Part shown: one piece after another, positions 43,525 to 51,257 of the stretch | How the letters are laid out: the number at the start of each line of letters is the position of its first letter | Numbering within the stretch: the stretch's first letter is position 1 | Assembly (NCBI RefSeq): GCF_030128875.1 | Contig: NZ_CP124620.1 | Span: 1,302,001-1,366,000, forward strand | Reading direction: 5' to 3' | Source of the DNA: Stenotrophomonas sp. BIO128-Bstrain | GTDB lineage: Bacteria > Pseudomonadota > Gammaproteobacteria > Xanthomonadales > Xanthomonadaceae | DNA: 64,000 nucleotides | The notes under the pieces: model-generated | Seen by the model: only the letters and a program-made list of their open reading frames with translations | Databases searched by the model: none | Told to the model about the DNA's origin: nothing | Translations under genes and position numbers: made by a program

Positions 43525-44496
43525 ATGGACGAACCGATGGCCCCTTACACCCGCTTCGTGGTCGACGGCTTCGACGCCGATGCGCTGCTTGGCGTGGTGC
43601 GCGATACCCGCTTCGAGCAGCGTCTGCTGGCGGCGGGGCATTTCCGCGCGTGCCTGCAGCGGCTGGTGTTTCCGGAATTCAGCCTGGACAGCGGCGCGTA
43701 CACGCTGCCGATTTTCGCCAGCGGCAGCTTCGCGCAGGGCATGATCGCGCTGGCCCTGGCGATCTCCTGCGAGCGACCGATGTGGGCCAACGGGCGATTG
43801 GTCGAGGTCGGGCAGGTCATGGTGTTTGCCGAAGACAGCGAGCTTAACGTCCGCCCCAGTCCTGGCGGCTGGCAATGGGCAGTGCTGCTGATCCCGCGCG
43901 AGGTCCTGCAGCGTGAGGCGGTGCTGCGGGTCGGGCGGGAACTGCGGTTGCCCCGCACGGGCTGGCATACGCGGCCCGCACCGCCGCCAGCGGCTGAGGG
44001 AGTGCGCCATGCGGTGTTCAAGGCACTGGAAGCAGCGGCCGCCTGGGAAGGCGTGATCACGCCGGCGCAGATGGCCGCGCAGGCATCGCTGTTGCTGGGG
44101 GCGTTCGTGGAGGCGGTCAGTGCCGGCGATGCGGGCCCGGCCCGGCGGCTGGATGGTTGGGGATCGGCCCGCCATCGCGATGCGCTGGTACGGCGCGCGG
44201 AGGACTACCTCAAGGCCCACCTGGAGCGCCCCTTCGACAGCCGTGCCCTGGCATTGGCGCTGGGGGTAGGGGAACGCCAGATCGAGCGGTTGTTTCGTGA
44301 CGCATATGGGCACGGTCCCTGCCACTGGCATCAGCTGGCACGCCTGAATCGCGCGCGGACGGCGCTGCTGCACGCTGACGAGCGCGGCACGGTGACCGAC
44401 ATCGCATTGCGCTTCGGGTTTTCCCACCTCGGCCGGTTCTCGATCCTGTACCGGCATGTCTTCGGGGAATGTCCCAAGGACACGCTGCGCGGCTGA
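43525..44496 (+). CDS. AraC family transcriptional regulator
   Basis: A 323-residue regulator with a C-terminal AraC DNA-binding domain (about 220-320): FDSRALALALGVGERQIERLFRDAYGHGPCHWHQLARLNRA, then VTDIALRFGFSHLGRFSILYRHVFGECP. The N-terminal sensor region (about 20-200) resembles AraC-binding-like domains with ANGRLVEVGQVMVFAEDSEL. It is divergent from the histidine kinase gene across 228 bases, which hold both promoters. GAGGGAG 5 bases upstream supports the ATG. The target genes are unknown. Confidence 0.87.
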   Translation: MDEPMAPYTRFVVDGFDADALLGVVRDTRFEQRLLAAGHFRACLQRLVFPEFSLDSGAYTLPIFASGSFAQGMIALALAISCERPMWANGRLVEVGQVMVFAEDSELNVRPSPGGWQWAVLLIPREVLQREAVLRVGRELRLPRTGWHTRPAPPPAAEGVRHAVFKALEAAAAWEGVITPAQMAAQASLLLGAFVEAVSAGDAGPARRLDGWGSARHRDALVRRAEDYLKAHLERPFDSRALALALGVGERQIERLFRDAYGHGPCHWHQLARLNRARTALLHADERGTVTDIALRFGFSHLGRFSILYRHVFGECPKDTLRG

Positions 44497-44613
44497 ATCG
44501 CGGTGCCGGCGCAAACGCCGCACTGCATGGCCGAACATGACGGATTCAGACTTGTTCGCGTCACGATGCCATCACAAGGCGTCTCGCATTTTCAACGCGC
44601 TGCAGGGGAAGCT

Positions 44614-44634
44614 GATCGCGTGATCAACGCGATC
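44614..44634. promoter_or_regulatory. Inverted repeat GATCGCG-N7-CGCGATC before the response regulator
   Basis: Perfect 7-bp arms around TGATCAA, 78 bases before the response regulator start. It could bind a dimeric regulator controlling this gene. No known consensus was recognised. Confidence 0.4.
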
Positions 44635-44711
44635 CGGCCATGGAGTCAGCAGTGAGGCGGCCTCACCGGCAGTTCAATCAGGGGAAGATTGAAGTCAACG
44701 GAGAAAATGCA

Positions 44712-45362
44712 ATGGGCATTTCGTGTGCGCAGTTGATGGAGGTTCCGTTCCGGAAGGTCGTGGTTGCCGACGACCACATGCTGGTCGCGCAGGGCATAGA
44801 ACGCCTGCTCATGGAGTGCTTCGCGTCGATCGAACTGGTGTCCTCCGGCGAAGAGCTGCTGGACTCGCTGCACCGCGAAGCACCCGATGTCGTTGTGTCG
44901 GACATCAGCATGCCCGGGCTCAGTGGCATCGACGTAATGCGCCAGGTGCGAAGCGAGGGCTGCAGGACGCCGTTCGTGTTCCTGACCATGCACGATGAAT
45001 CGAGCATGGCGGCCGAGGCGATTCGTGCCGGCGCACAGGGGTACATCCTGAAAAGCTCGGCCGGCGATGAGCTGGTGCGGGCCATCAATGGGGTCATGGA
45101 CGGGCAGACCTACGTGACCCCCACGCTGGCGGCCAGCGCGGTCCTGTGCGCCGGGCGGTGCCAGTATGTGCTGACCGAAAAACAGCTGCGGATCCTGGAG
45201 TACGTCGCGCGGGGCCTGCGTTCCAAGCAGATCGCCTATGAGCTGGGCGTCTCGGTGCGCACGATCGAGTCGCACAAGTACGCGATCATGCAGGAGCTGG
45301 GCGTCCATGGCACGCTCGAGCTGGTGCGCAAGGCCGAGCAGGAAGGCCTCATCCGTCACTAG
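44712..45362 (+). CDS. NarL/FixJ-type response regulator
   Basis: A 216-residue two-domain regulator. The receiver (residues 14-130) has the acidic pair Asp20-Asp21, the phosphorylated Asp64 in VVVSDISMPG, Thr in FLTMHD and Lys in YILKSSAG. The LuxR-type helix-turn-helix (about 150-210) shows LTEKQLRILEYVARGLRSKQIAYELGVSVRTIESHKYAIMQELG. The probable partner kinase is the HisKA_3 kinase at 41608. I start at the ATG at 44712 (GGAGA, 7-base gap); the frame is open from 44640. A strong terminator follows. Confidence 0.9.
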   Translation: MGISCAQLMEVPFRKVVVADDHMLVAQGIERLLMECFASIELVSSGEELLDSLHREAPDVVVSDISMPGLSGIDVMRQVRSEGCRTPFVFLTMHDESSMAAEAIRAGAQGYILKSSAGDELVRAINGVMDGQTYVTPTLAASAVLCAGRCQYVLTEKQLRILEYVARGLRSKQIAYELGVSVRTIESHKYAIMQELGVHGTLELVRKAEQEGLIRH

Positions 45363-45374
45363 GAACACGCGGGC

Positions 45375-45417
45375 GTGGTCGGGCAAGTAGTTTTACTTGC
45401 CCGGCCACGGTTGTTTT
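45375..45417 (+). terminator. Strong rho-independent terminator
   Basis: Arms GTGGTCGGGCAAGTA (45375-45389) and TACTTGCCCGGCCAC (45394-45408) pair with one G-T wobble around loop GTTT, followed by GGTTGTTTT. It ends the response regulator transcript 12 bases after its stop. Confidence 0.9.
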
Positions 45418-45478
45418 CCCCTTGTCGCCCGCGCAACACCCCCCGCACCATGGCACAGGCGTCCAACGGGCGAGTGCG

Positions 45479-45892
45479 ATGAATCCGGTTCGTGTGTTGC
45501 TGGCCGAAGACGGGTGTGCCATGGGGCGCCAGCTTCGTGGGCTGCTGTCCCAGCAATACCAGGTGATCGGCCTGGTGCAGGACGGGGCTTCGCTGGTCCA
45601 GGCCGCGCAGAGCATGCTGCCTGATGTCGTGGTGACCGATATCGCCATGCCCGAGATGGATGGGCTGGAGGCGGTCCGTCGTCTGCGCCTGCAGCGCCCG
45701 GTACTGGGCGTGGTCTTCATTACCGTGCATGCCGATCCGCAGATGGTGACCCGCGCGATGGCGCTGGGACCCTGCAGCTATGTGCTCAAATCCGACGCAG
45801 GTGACGACCTGCTGTCGGCGGTGGGCGCTGCGCTGAAGGGCGATCGGTTCGTCTCGCGCTCCCTGCGCGGCCTGCGCAGGGACGGCCGCTGA
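45479..45892 (+). CDS. Receiver-only response regulator (CheY-like)
   Basis: A 137-residue protein consisting of one receiver domain and a short basic tail (KGDRFVSRSLRGLRRDGR), without an output domain. Phosphorylation residues are intact: Glu10-Asp11, Asp54 in VVTDIAMPEMDG, Thr82 and Lys104 in YVLKSDAGDD. The sequence is closest to NarL-type receivers, as if a NarL regulator had lost its DNA-binding half. It could act as a phosphate sink or bind a partner protein in the pathway of the nearby kinase and NarL-type regulator. The ribosome binding site is weak. A terminator separates it from the gene upstream. Confidence 0.85.
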   Translation: MNPVRVLLAEDGCAMGRQLRGLLSQQYQVIGLVQDGASLVQAAQSMLPDVVVTDIAMPEMDGLEAVRRLRLQRPVLGVVFITVHADPQMVTRAMALGPCSYVLKSDAGDDLLSAVGAALKGDRFVSRSLRGLRRDGR

Positions 45893-45905
45893 GTTCGGCC
45901 GGGAA

Positions 45906-47078
45906 TCACACCAGGATGCCGATCAGCTTCTGTGCCAGCTCGTCCACGGACATGGCCAGCAGCACCAGCGGCAGCAGCGGCACGATGGCATGCAGCGCGA
46001 TCCAGAGCAGGTTCCAGCGCGTCAACGGCAGCACCGACATGCTGCTCAGCCCTTTGTAGACACCGCTGAAATCGGCGAAGGCCGAGGCATCGCCATGGTC
46101 GAGCAGGGTGTCGGCGGCGGTGGCGTCCTGCACCGTGCGCTGCCAGCGCTGATCGAAGACCGCCGCGGCCCGGTTGCCCAGCGCATCGAAGCGATACAGC
46201 GCGTGGCGTTTGGCGCGCAGCATCATCGGCATCAACAGCAGCAGCGGCGCGGCCAGGAGGAGGGTCGCGCCGATCACATACCCGGCCAGCAGATGACGCA
46301 GGCCATACAGGCTCCCGCCCAGATACTGCATGTGGTTGAAGCAGGCGCCGGCCAGCAGCACGCCGCCGGCCAGCGCAAGAATGGCGAAGCGCTCCTGTGC
46401 CATGCCCAGGAACCCCAGCCCGCCCGCGCCGTCCGGATGCTCGGCATGCAACACCAGGCCGGCGCGTGGCAGCCGCCACAGCAGGCAGGTCCACAGCACG
46501 AAGCGCCACAGCCACAGCAGTGCCACCAGGCGGAACAGCGGCACACCGACCCATTCGTACCAGCGCCCGGCGGCGGTCAGGCTGCCCTGGTCCAGCCGCC
46601 AGTCGGCGATGCCGGGAAGCAGGCTAACCGTATCGCTGCCGAACAGCAGCGGCGCCCAGGCGATCGCCACGCACAGCGCTTCGGGCAGCCAACTGTCGCG
46701 CCAGCGCCGCACCCTGGCCAAGAGCCCGTCGAGCGATTGTGGGTGACGCGGGTGGACCAGGCTGGCGTGGGTCAGCTGGCGCAGGGCATTGCGCAGCAGT
46801 GCATCCGATCGGGGCGCGGCGAGCACCAGCAATGGCACGGCAAGCAGCAGGCGGGCCAGCGTGGCGTAGTCGCCCAGCAGCGACATCGACGGCGGCGCGG
46901 GCCACAGCGTACCGGCACGGGCGGCCAGCAGCAGCATCGGCCCGAACGTGACCACGACGATGCCCAGCGCGATCCACAGCGACAGCCGCGAGGTGCCGTG
47001 CAGCGCGCCGCTGGCATGCAGCAGCCGGTGCACCAGCCCACCGCGCATCAGCGAATAGGGGTCCTGGTCCTTGCGCAT
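45906..47078 (-). CDS. Hypothetical polytopic membrane protein
   Basis: A 390-residue inner-membrane protein that I do not recognise. Hydrophobic helices lie at about residues 34-54, 75-90, 135-150, 180-205, 235-255, 265-290 and 355-380. Between helices are charged loops such as LLRNALRQLTHASLVHPRHPQSLDGLL and VFDQRWQRTVQDATAADTLLDHGDASAFADFSGVY. No transport or enzyme motif is evident. It converges on the receiver gene with a 13-base gap and is divergent from the gene at 47261 across about 180 bases. Confidence 0.7.
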   Translation of the reverse strand: MRKDQDPYSLMRGGLVHRLLHASGALHGTSRLSLWIALGIVVVTFGPMLLLAARAGTLWPAPPSMSLLGDYATLARLLLAVPLLVLAAPRSDALLRNALRQLTHASLVHPRHPQSLDGLLARVRRWRDSWLPEALCVAIAWAPLLFGSDTVSLLPGIADWRLDQGSLTAAGRWYEWVGVPLFRLVALLWLWRFVLWTCLLWRLPRAGLVLHAEHPDGAGGLGFLGMAQERFAILALAGGVLLAGACFNHMQYLGGSLYGLRHLLAGYVIGATLLLAAPLLLLMPMMLRAKRHALYRFDALGNRAAAVFDQRWQRTVQDATAADTLLDHGDASAFADFSGVYKGLSSMSVLPLTRWNLLWIALHAIVPLLPLVLLAMSVDELAQKLIGILV

Positions 47079-47260
47079 CGGATGGCTGACCGGGCAGTGG
47101 AGGAGGGGGGCGCACAGCGTCGCAGCGCGCTGGCAACGAGCATACCGCCGCCACCGTGGGCCGCGGGCGCAGTAAAAATACTGTGGTGCATGCAGTACTA
47201 ACTCGATTGTGCGGCCTGCGCCGTCCGCCCAAGCTGGAGCCCTGACCCAAGGATCCCGCC

Positions 47261-47668
47261 ATGCTCCTGGTGATCGATTTCCTTACGCGCTTCTGGACGG
47301 ACATGATCGATCGCGCCGACGGTCCCATGACCTTCCGCTTCTTCCTGCAGCCGACGATGGCGCTGATCACCGCCCTGATCGACGGCATCAAGGACGCCAA
47401 GGCGGGCAGGACCCCTTACGCGTGGCTTCTGACCCACAGCTCGGCCGGCGAGCGCAAGGTCGCCTGGCGGCAGGGCGTCACCGCCACGACGCGGATCCTG
47501 CTGCTGGGCGTCGGCATGGACGTGATCTACCAGTTCCGCATGTTCGGCGGTTTCAAGTACCCGCTGGAAGCGTTCGTGATCGCGGTGGTGCTCGGCTTCC
47601 TGCCGTACCTGGTCCTGCGTGGACCGATCGCCCGCATCGCATCGCACTGGCTGCGCCGCCGTCACTGA
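47261..47668 (+). CDS. Small hypothetical membrane protein
   Basis: A 135-residue protein that I do not recognise. It has a moderately hydrophobic segment around residues 25-42 and two clearer helices at about 78-92 and 102-120 (LEAFVIAVVLGFLPYLVL), then a basic tail LRRRH. Small cytoplasmic charged segment GIKDAKAGRTPYAWLLTHSSAGERK in the middle. AAGGA 7 bases upstream supports the ATG. It opens the plus-strand gene set that continues through the sulfatase; the next start is 30 bases away. Confidence 0.65.
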   Translation: MLLVIDFLTRFWTDMIDRADGPMTFRFFLQPTMALITALIDGIKDAKAGRTPYAWLLTHSSAGERKVAWRQGVTATTRILLLGVGMDVIYQFRMFGGFKYPLEAFVIAVVLGFLPYLVLRGPIARIASHWLRRRH

Positions 47669-47698
47669 CTCCCGATCCTTCCACGCCACGAGCCCTCC

Positions 47699-48208
47699 AT
47701 GAACGACACCGACCCGACCAAACGACTCAGCGACCGTGCCCTGAGCATCGCGCGCGCCAAGGAACTGCTGGGCGGCAGCGACGAGGCGTCCATCGAGCTG
47801 TCTTCGCGGCGGACCGGGATGTCGTTCCAGCGGACCCGCATGAGCGCGGACCGTACGCTGATGTCGATCATCCGCACGGCGCTGTCGTTGATCGGCTTCG
47901 GCTTCACCATCTATCAGTTCTTCGGGCACATGCTCGAGACCGGCACCGCGCTGCGTCCGCATGCGCCGCGCAACTTCGGCATCGCCCTGGTGGGGCTCGG
48001 GCTGGTGCTGCTGACCCTGGGCATCGTCTATCACGTGCGTTACATGCAGGGCCTGCGCGCAGAACGCCGGATCATGATCGGCGAAGGCCTGGTCCATGGC
48101 GAAAGCCACTATCCCGTCTCCCTCACCCTGATCACCGCCGGGCTGCTGTGGCTGCTCGGCCTGCTGGCGATCGTCAGCATGACCTTCAACGTCTCGCCAT
48201 TCGCCTGA
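47699..48208 (+). CDS. YidH/DUF202 family membrane protein
   Basis: A 169-residue protein. Residues about 40-70 carry the DUF202 hallmark SADRTLMSIIRTALSLIGFGFTIYQF (charged Arg-rich turn before the first helix), followed by two more helices at about 95-115 and 140-160. YidH-type proteins are small inner-membrane proteins of unknown function that recur in stress-linked operons. It lies between the small membrane protein and the sulfatase on the same strand. Confidence 0.82.
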   Translation: MNDTDPTKRLSDRALSIARAKELLGGSDEASIELSSRRTGMSFQRTRMSADRTLMSIIRTALSLIGFGFTIYQFFGHMLETGTALRPHAPRNFGIALVGLGLVLLTLGIVYHVRYMQGLRAERRIMIGEGLVHGESHYPVSLTLITAGLLWLLGLLAIVSMTFNVSPFA

Positions 48209-48269
48209 CGGCCGTTCCCGCATGCCGGCACGACGCCGGAACCCAACACGCATCCCCCTGGAGAGTGTC

Positions 48270-49868
48270 ATGGCAACAGCAAAAGCGGCAGCATCCCCCA
48301 AAGCGTCCGCAACCACGAAGGCCGGCAAGAACGGCAAGCGGCCGAACATCCTGGTGATCTGGGGCGACGACATCGGCATCAGCAACCTGAGCTGCTACAG
48401 CCAGGGCCTGATGGGCTACCGGACGCCCAATATCGACCGCATCGCCAACGAAGGCACGCTGTTCACCGATTCCTACGGCGAGCAGTCCTGCACTGCCGGC
48501 CGCTCGTCGTTCATCACCGGCCAGAGCGTGTACCGCACCGGTCTGTCCAAGGTCGGCATTCCCGGCGCACCGACCGGCATGAACGAGAAGCTGGTGACCA
48601 TTGCCGCGCTGCTCAAGAACCAGGGCTATGCCACCGGGCAGTTCGGCAAGAACCACCTCGGCGATCTGAACCACATGCTGCCGACCAACCACGGCTTCGA
48701 TGAGTTCTACGGCAACCTGTACCACCTCAATGCCGAGGAAGAGCCGGACATGTACGACTACTTCCCGGAGGAGGACTTCCCGAACTTCCGGAAAACCATG
48801 GGCCCGCGCGGGGTCATCCACAGCTGGGCGACAGACAAGGACGATGCCACCGAACAGGAACGCTGGGGCAGGATCGGCAAGCAGAAGATCGAAGACACCG
48901 GGCCGCTGACGCCGGAGCGGATGGAAACCTGCGACGAGGATTTCGCGGCCACCGCCAAGGACTTCATCAAGCGCCAGCATGACGCCGACACGCCGTTCTT
49001 CGTCTGGGTGAACTTCACCCACATGCACCTGTTCACCCACACCAAGAAGGAAAGCCTCGGCCAGGCCGGGCGCTGGCAGTCGCCGTACCACGACACCATG
49101 ATCGACCACGACAGGAACGTCGGTGAACTGCTGGACTATCTCGACGAGCTGGGCATCGCCGAGGACACCTTCGTGATGTACTCCACCGACAACGGCCCGC
49201 ACCGCAACTCCTGGCCGGACGGTGGCACCACGCCGTTCCGCAGCGAGAAGGACACCAACTGGGAAGGCGCGTTCCGCATTCCGATGGTGGTGCGCTGGCC
49301 TGGCCACATTCCCGCGGGCACCATTGCCAACGGGATCGTGCAGCATCACGACTGGCTGCCGACCTTCCTGGCGATGGCCGGCGACCCGGATGTCAGCGAG
49401 AAACTCAAGAAGGGCTACAAGGCGATCGGGCGGACCTACAAGAACCACATCGACGGGGTCAACCTGACCGGCTACCTGACCGGGAAGGAGAAGGAGAGCC
49501 CGCGCAAGCTGTTCGTCTATTTCAGCGACGACGGTGATGTGATGGCGATCCGCTACGACAACTGGAAAGTCTCGTTCATGGAGCAGCGCTGCAAGGGCAC
49601 GCTGCAGGTCTGGTCCGAGCCGCTGATCCGGTTGCGCCTGCCCAAGGTCTACAACCTCAGGACCGACCCGTACGAGTTCGCTGACATCACCTCGAATACG
49701 TACTACGACTGGTTCCTGCACCACGACTACATCCTGTTCGGGGCCTATGCGATCGCCGACAGGTTCGCGGCCACCTTCAAGCATTTCCCGCGGGTCCAGA
49801 AGCCGAACACCTTCACCATCGATGATGCGCTGGCCAAGCTCAGCGAAGCCTGCGCGGGCAATCAATGA
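48270..49868 (+). CDS. Arylsulfatase (Cys-type, formylglycine-dependent)
   Basis: A 532-residue type I sulfatase, hydrolysing sulfate esters. The active-site motif is CTAGR with Cys74, the residue converted to formylglycine. Metal-binding Asp33-Asp34 are in VIWGDDIG, and Asp-Asn in MYSTDNGPH (about residue 310). Instead of a signal peptide it has an Ala/Lys/Ser-rich N terminus (MATAKAAASPKASATTKAGK), so it is probably cytoplasmic. The next gene, its presumed activating enzyme, also lacks a signal peptide and overlaps its stop by four bases. GGAGAG 4 bases before the ATG supports the start at 48270. Substrate unknown. Confidence 0.93.
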   Translation: MATAKAAASPKASATTKAGKNGKRPNILVIWGDDIGISNLSCYSQGLMGYRTPNIDRIANEGTLFTDSYGEQSCTAGRSSFITGQSVYRTGLSKVGIPGAPTGMNEKLVTIAALLKNQGYATGQFGKNHLGDLNHMLPTNHGFDEFYGNLYHLNAEEEPDMYDYFPEEDFPNFRKTMGPRGVIHSWATDKDDATEQERWGRIGKQKIEDTGPLTPERMETCDEDFAATAKDFIKRQHDADTPFFVWVNFTHMHLFTHTKKESLGQAGRWQSPYHDTMIDHDRNVGELLDYLDELGIAEDTFVMYSTDNGPHRNSWPDGGTTPFRSEKDTNWEGAFRIPMVVRWPGHIPAGTIANGIVQHHDWLPTFLAMAGDPDVSEKLKKGYKAIGRTYKNHIDGVNLTGYLTGKEKESPRKLFVYFSDDGDVMAIRYDNWKVSFMEQRCKGTLQVWSEPLIRLRLPKVYNLRTDPYEFADITSNTYYDWFLHHDYILFGAYAIADRFAATFKHFPRVQKPNTFTIDDALAKLSEACAGNQ

Positions 49869-50794
49869 TGAGCGTCGTCGCCGACACCATGATCGATATC
49901 GCCGGCGGCGTCTTCGTGATGGGATCCAACGATCACTATCCCGAGGAACGGCCGGCGCACAAGGCGCGGGTGGCACCGTTCCGGATCGACCGTTACCCGG
50001 TGACCAACCGGGAGTTCGCACGGTTCATCCGCGAAACGGGCTACGTGACGGCTGCCGAGCGCCCGGCGGACCCGGCCGATTACCCCGGTGCGGACCCGGC
50101 ACTGCTGGTGCCGTCTTCGGTGGTGTTCGTGCAGCCCGCGCACGCGGTCGATCTGTCCAATACGCACAACTGGTGGCATTACGTGGCCGGCGCGGACTGG
50201 CGGCATCCCCGTGGCCCGGGCTCGTCGCTGCAGGGCCTGGAAGATCACCCGGTGGTGCACGTGAATGTCGCCGATGCACTGGTGTATGCGCGCTGGGCGG
50301 ACAAGGACCTGCCCACCGAAGCCGAATGGGAGTTCGCCGCGCGCGGCGGGCAGGAGAGCGGCGAGTTCGCCTGGGGCGACAGCCTGGTTCCGGGGGGCCG
50401 CCATCAGGCCAATACCTGGCAGGGTGAATTCCCGTGGCACAGCCTGGACGAAGACGGGTACCGCTGGACCTCACCGGTGGGCAGCTTTCCGCCCAACGGC
50501 TACGGCCTGTACGACATGATCGGCAATGTCTGGGAATGGACCGGCGACTGGTACCAGCAGCACGACCAGCTGCAGAGCAGGCCGTGCTGCGCGATCGACA
50601 ACCCCCGTGGCGGCGCGCGCGAAGGCAGCCACGACCCGCGCGACCGCAGTGCGATCCCGCGCCGGGTCATGAAGGGCGGCTCGCACCTGTGTGCGCCCAA
50701 CTACTGCCGGCGCTACCGGCCGGCGGCCCGGATGGCGCAGCCGATCGACACCTCCACCTGCCACCTTGGCTTCCGTTGCGTGGAGCGCGGATGA
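49865..50794 (+). CDS. Formylglycine-generating enzyme (SUMF1 family)
   Basis: A 309-residue FGE-sulfatase domain protein. The catalytic cysteine pair is intact: Cys276 and Cys281 in GGSHLCAPNYCRRYRPAAR, the same five-residue spacing as in human SUMF1 and actinobacterial FGE. Other family segments are GGVFVMGSNDHYPEERPAH, LPTEAEWEFAARGG and MIGNVWEWTGDWY. It oxidises the Cys of CxAGR/CxPSR sulfatases to formylglycine in the presence of oxygen and copper. The start overlaps the sulfatase stop (ATGATG, two possible ATGs), so the pair is made together. Confidence 0.95.
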   Translation: MMSVVADTMIDIAGGVFVMGSNDHYPEERPAHKARVAPFRIDRYPVTNREFARFIRETGYVTAAERPADPADYPGADPALLVPSSVVFVQPAHAVDLSNTHNWWHYVAGADWRHPRGPGSSLQGLEDHPVVHVNVADALVYARWADKDLPTEAEWEFAARGGQESGEFAWGDSLVPGGRHQANTWQGEFPWHSLDEDGYRWTSPVGSFPPNGYGLYDMIGNVWEWTGDWYQQHDQLQSRPCCAIDNPRGGAREGSHDPRDRSAIPRRVMKGGSHLCAPNYCRRYRPAARMAQPIDTSTCHLGFRCVERG

Positions 50795-50836
50795 GCCGCC
50801 TCTGCCACCGCCAGGTGCGATACCGGAGCATCCCGC

Positions 50837-51214
50837 ATGACGCCTCTGAAGGCATGGCTGATCGCCGTCACCGAGCCGGTCGTGGTCATCATCGATGCGA
50901 TGGCGCTGGTGCTGATCGCGCTGGCCACGGCGGTGGTGTTCGTGCAGGCGCTGCGGCTGGCACTGCGCGGACACCCGACCAATGTGGAGCGGCGCGCGGT
51001 GTGGCTGGCGTATGGCCGCTGGCTGGTGGCCGGGCTGACCATGCAGCTGGCGGCGGACATCATCGAATCCTCGATCTACACCGACTGGGACGCGATCGGT
51101 CAACTGGCCGCGATCGCGGTGATACGGACCTTCCTGAACTATTTCCTGGAGCGCGACATCGAGGAGGTGCGCGAGCGGCAGCACGCACCGCGGCCCACGC
51201 CGGACCCGTCCTGA
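50837..51214 (+). CDS. DUF1622 domain-containing membrane protein
   Basis: A 125-residue inner-membrane protein with three helices (about residues 15-40, 58-75 and 87-100). ADIIESSIYTDWDAIGQLAAIAVIRTFLNYFLERDIEE is the DUF1622 core, with the conserved Arg-Thr-x-x-Asn-Tyr-Phe-Leu-x-x-Glu. Function unknown. GGAG 8 bases upstream supports the ATG. It follows the FGE gene by 42 bases on the same strand. Confidence 0.85.
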   Translation: MTPLKAWLIAVTEPVVVIIDAMALVLIALATAVVFVQALRLALRGHPTNVERRAVWLAYGRWLVAGLTMQLAADIIESSIYTDWDAIGQLAAIAVIRTFLNYFLERDIEEVRERQHAPRPTPDPS

Positions 51215-51257
51215 TCCCGCGCACTGCGATTCCCCTTCCGCCCCGGAGGCCGATGCC

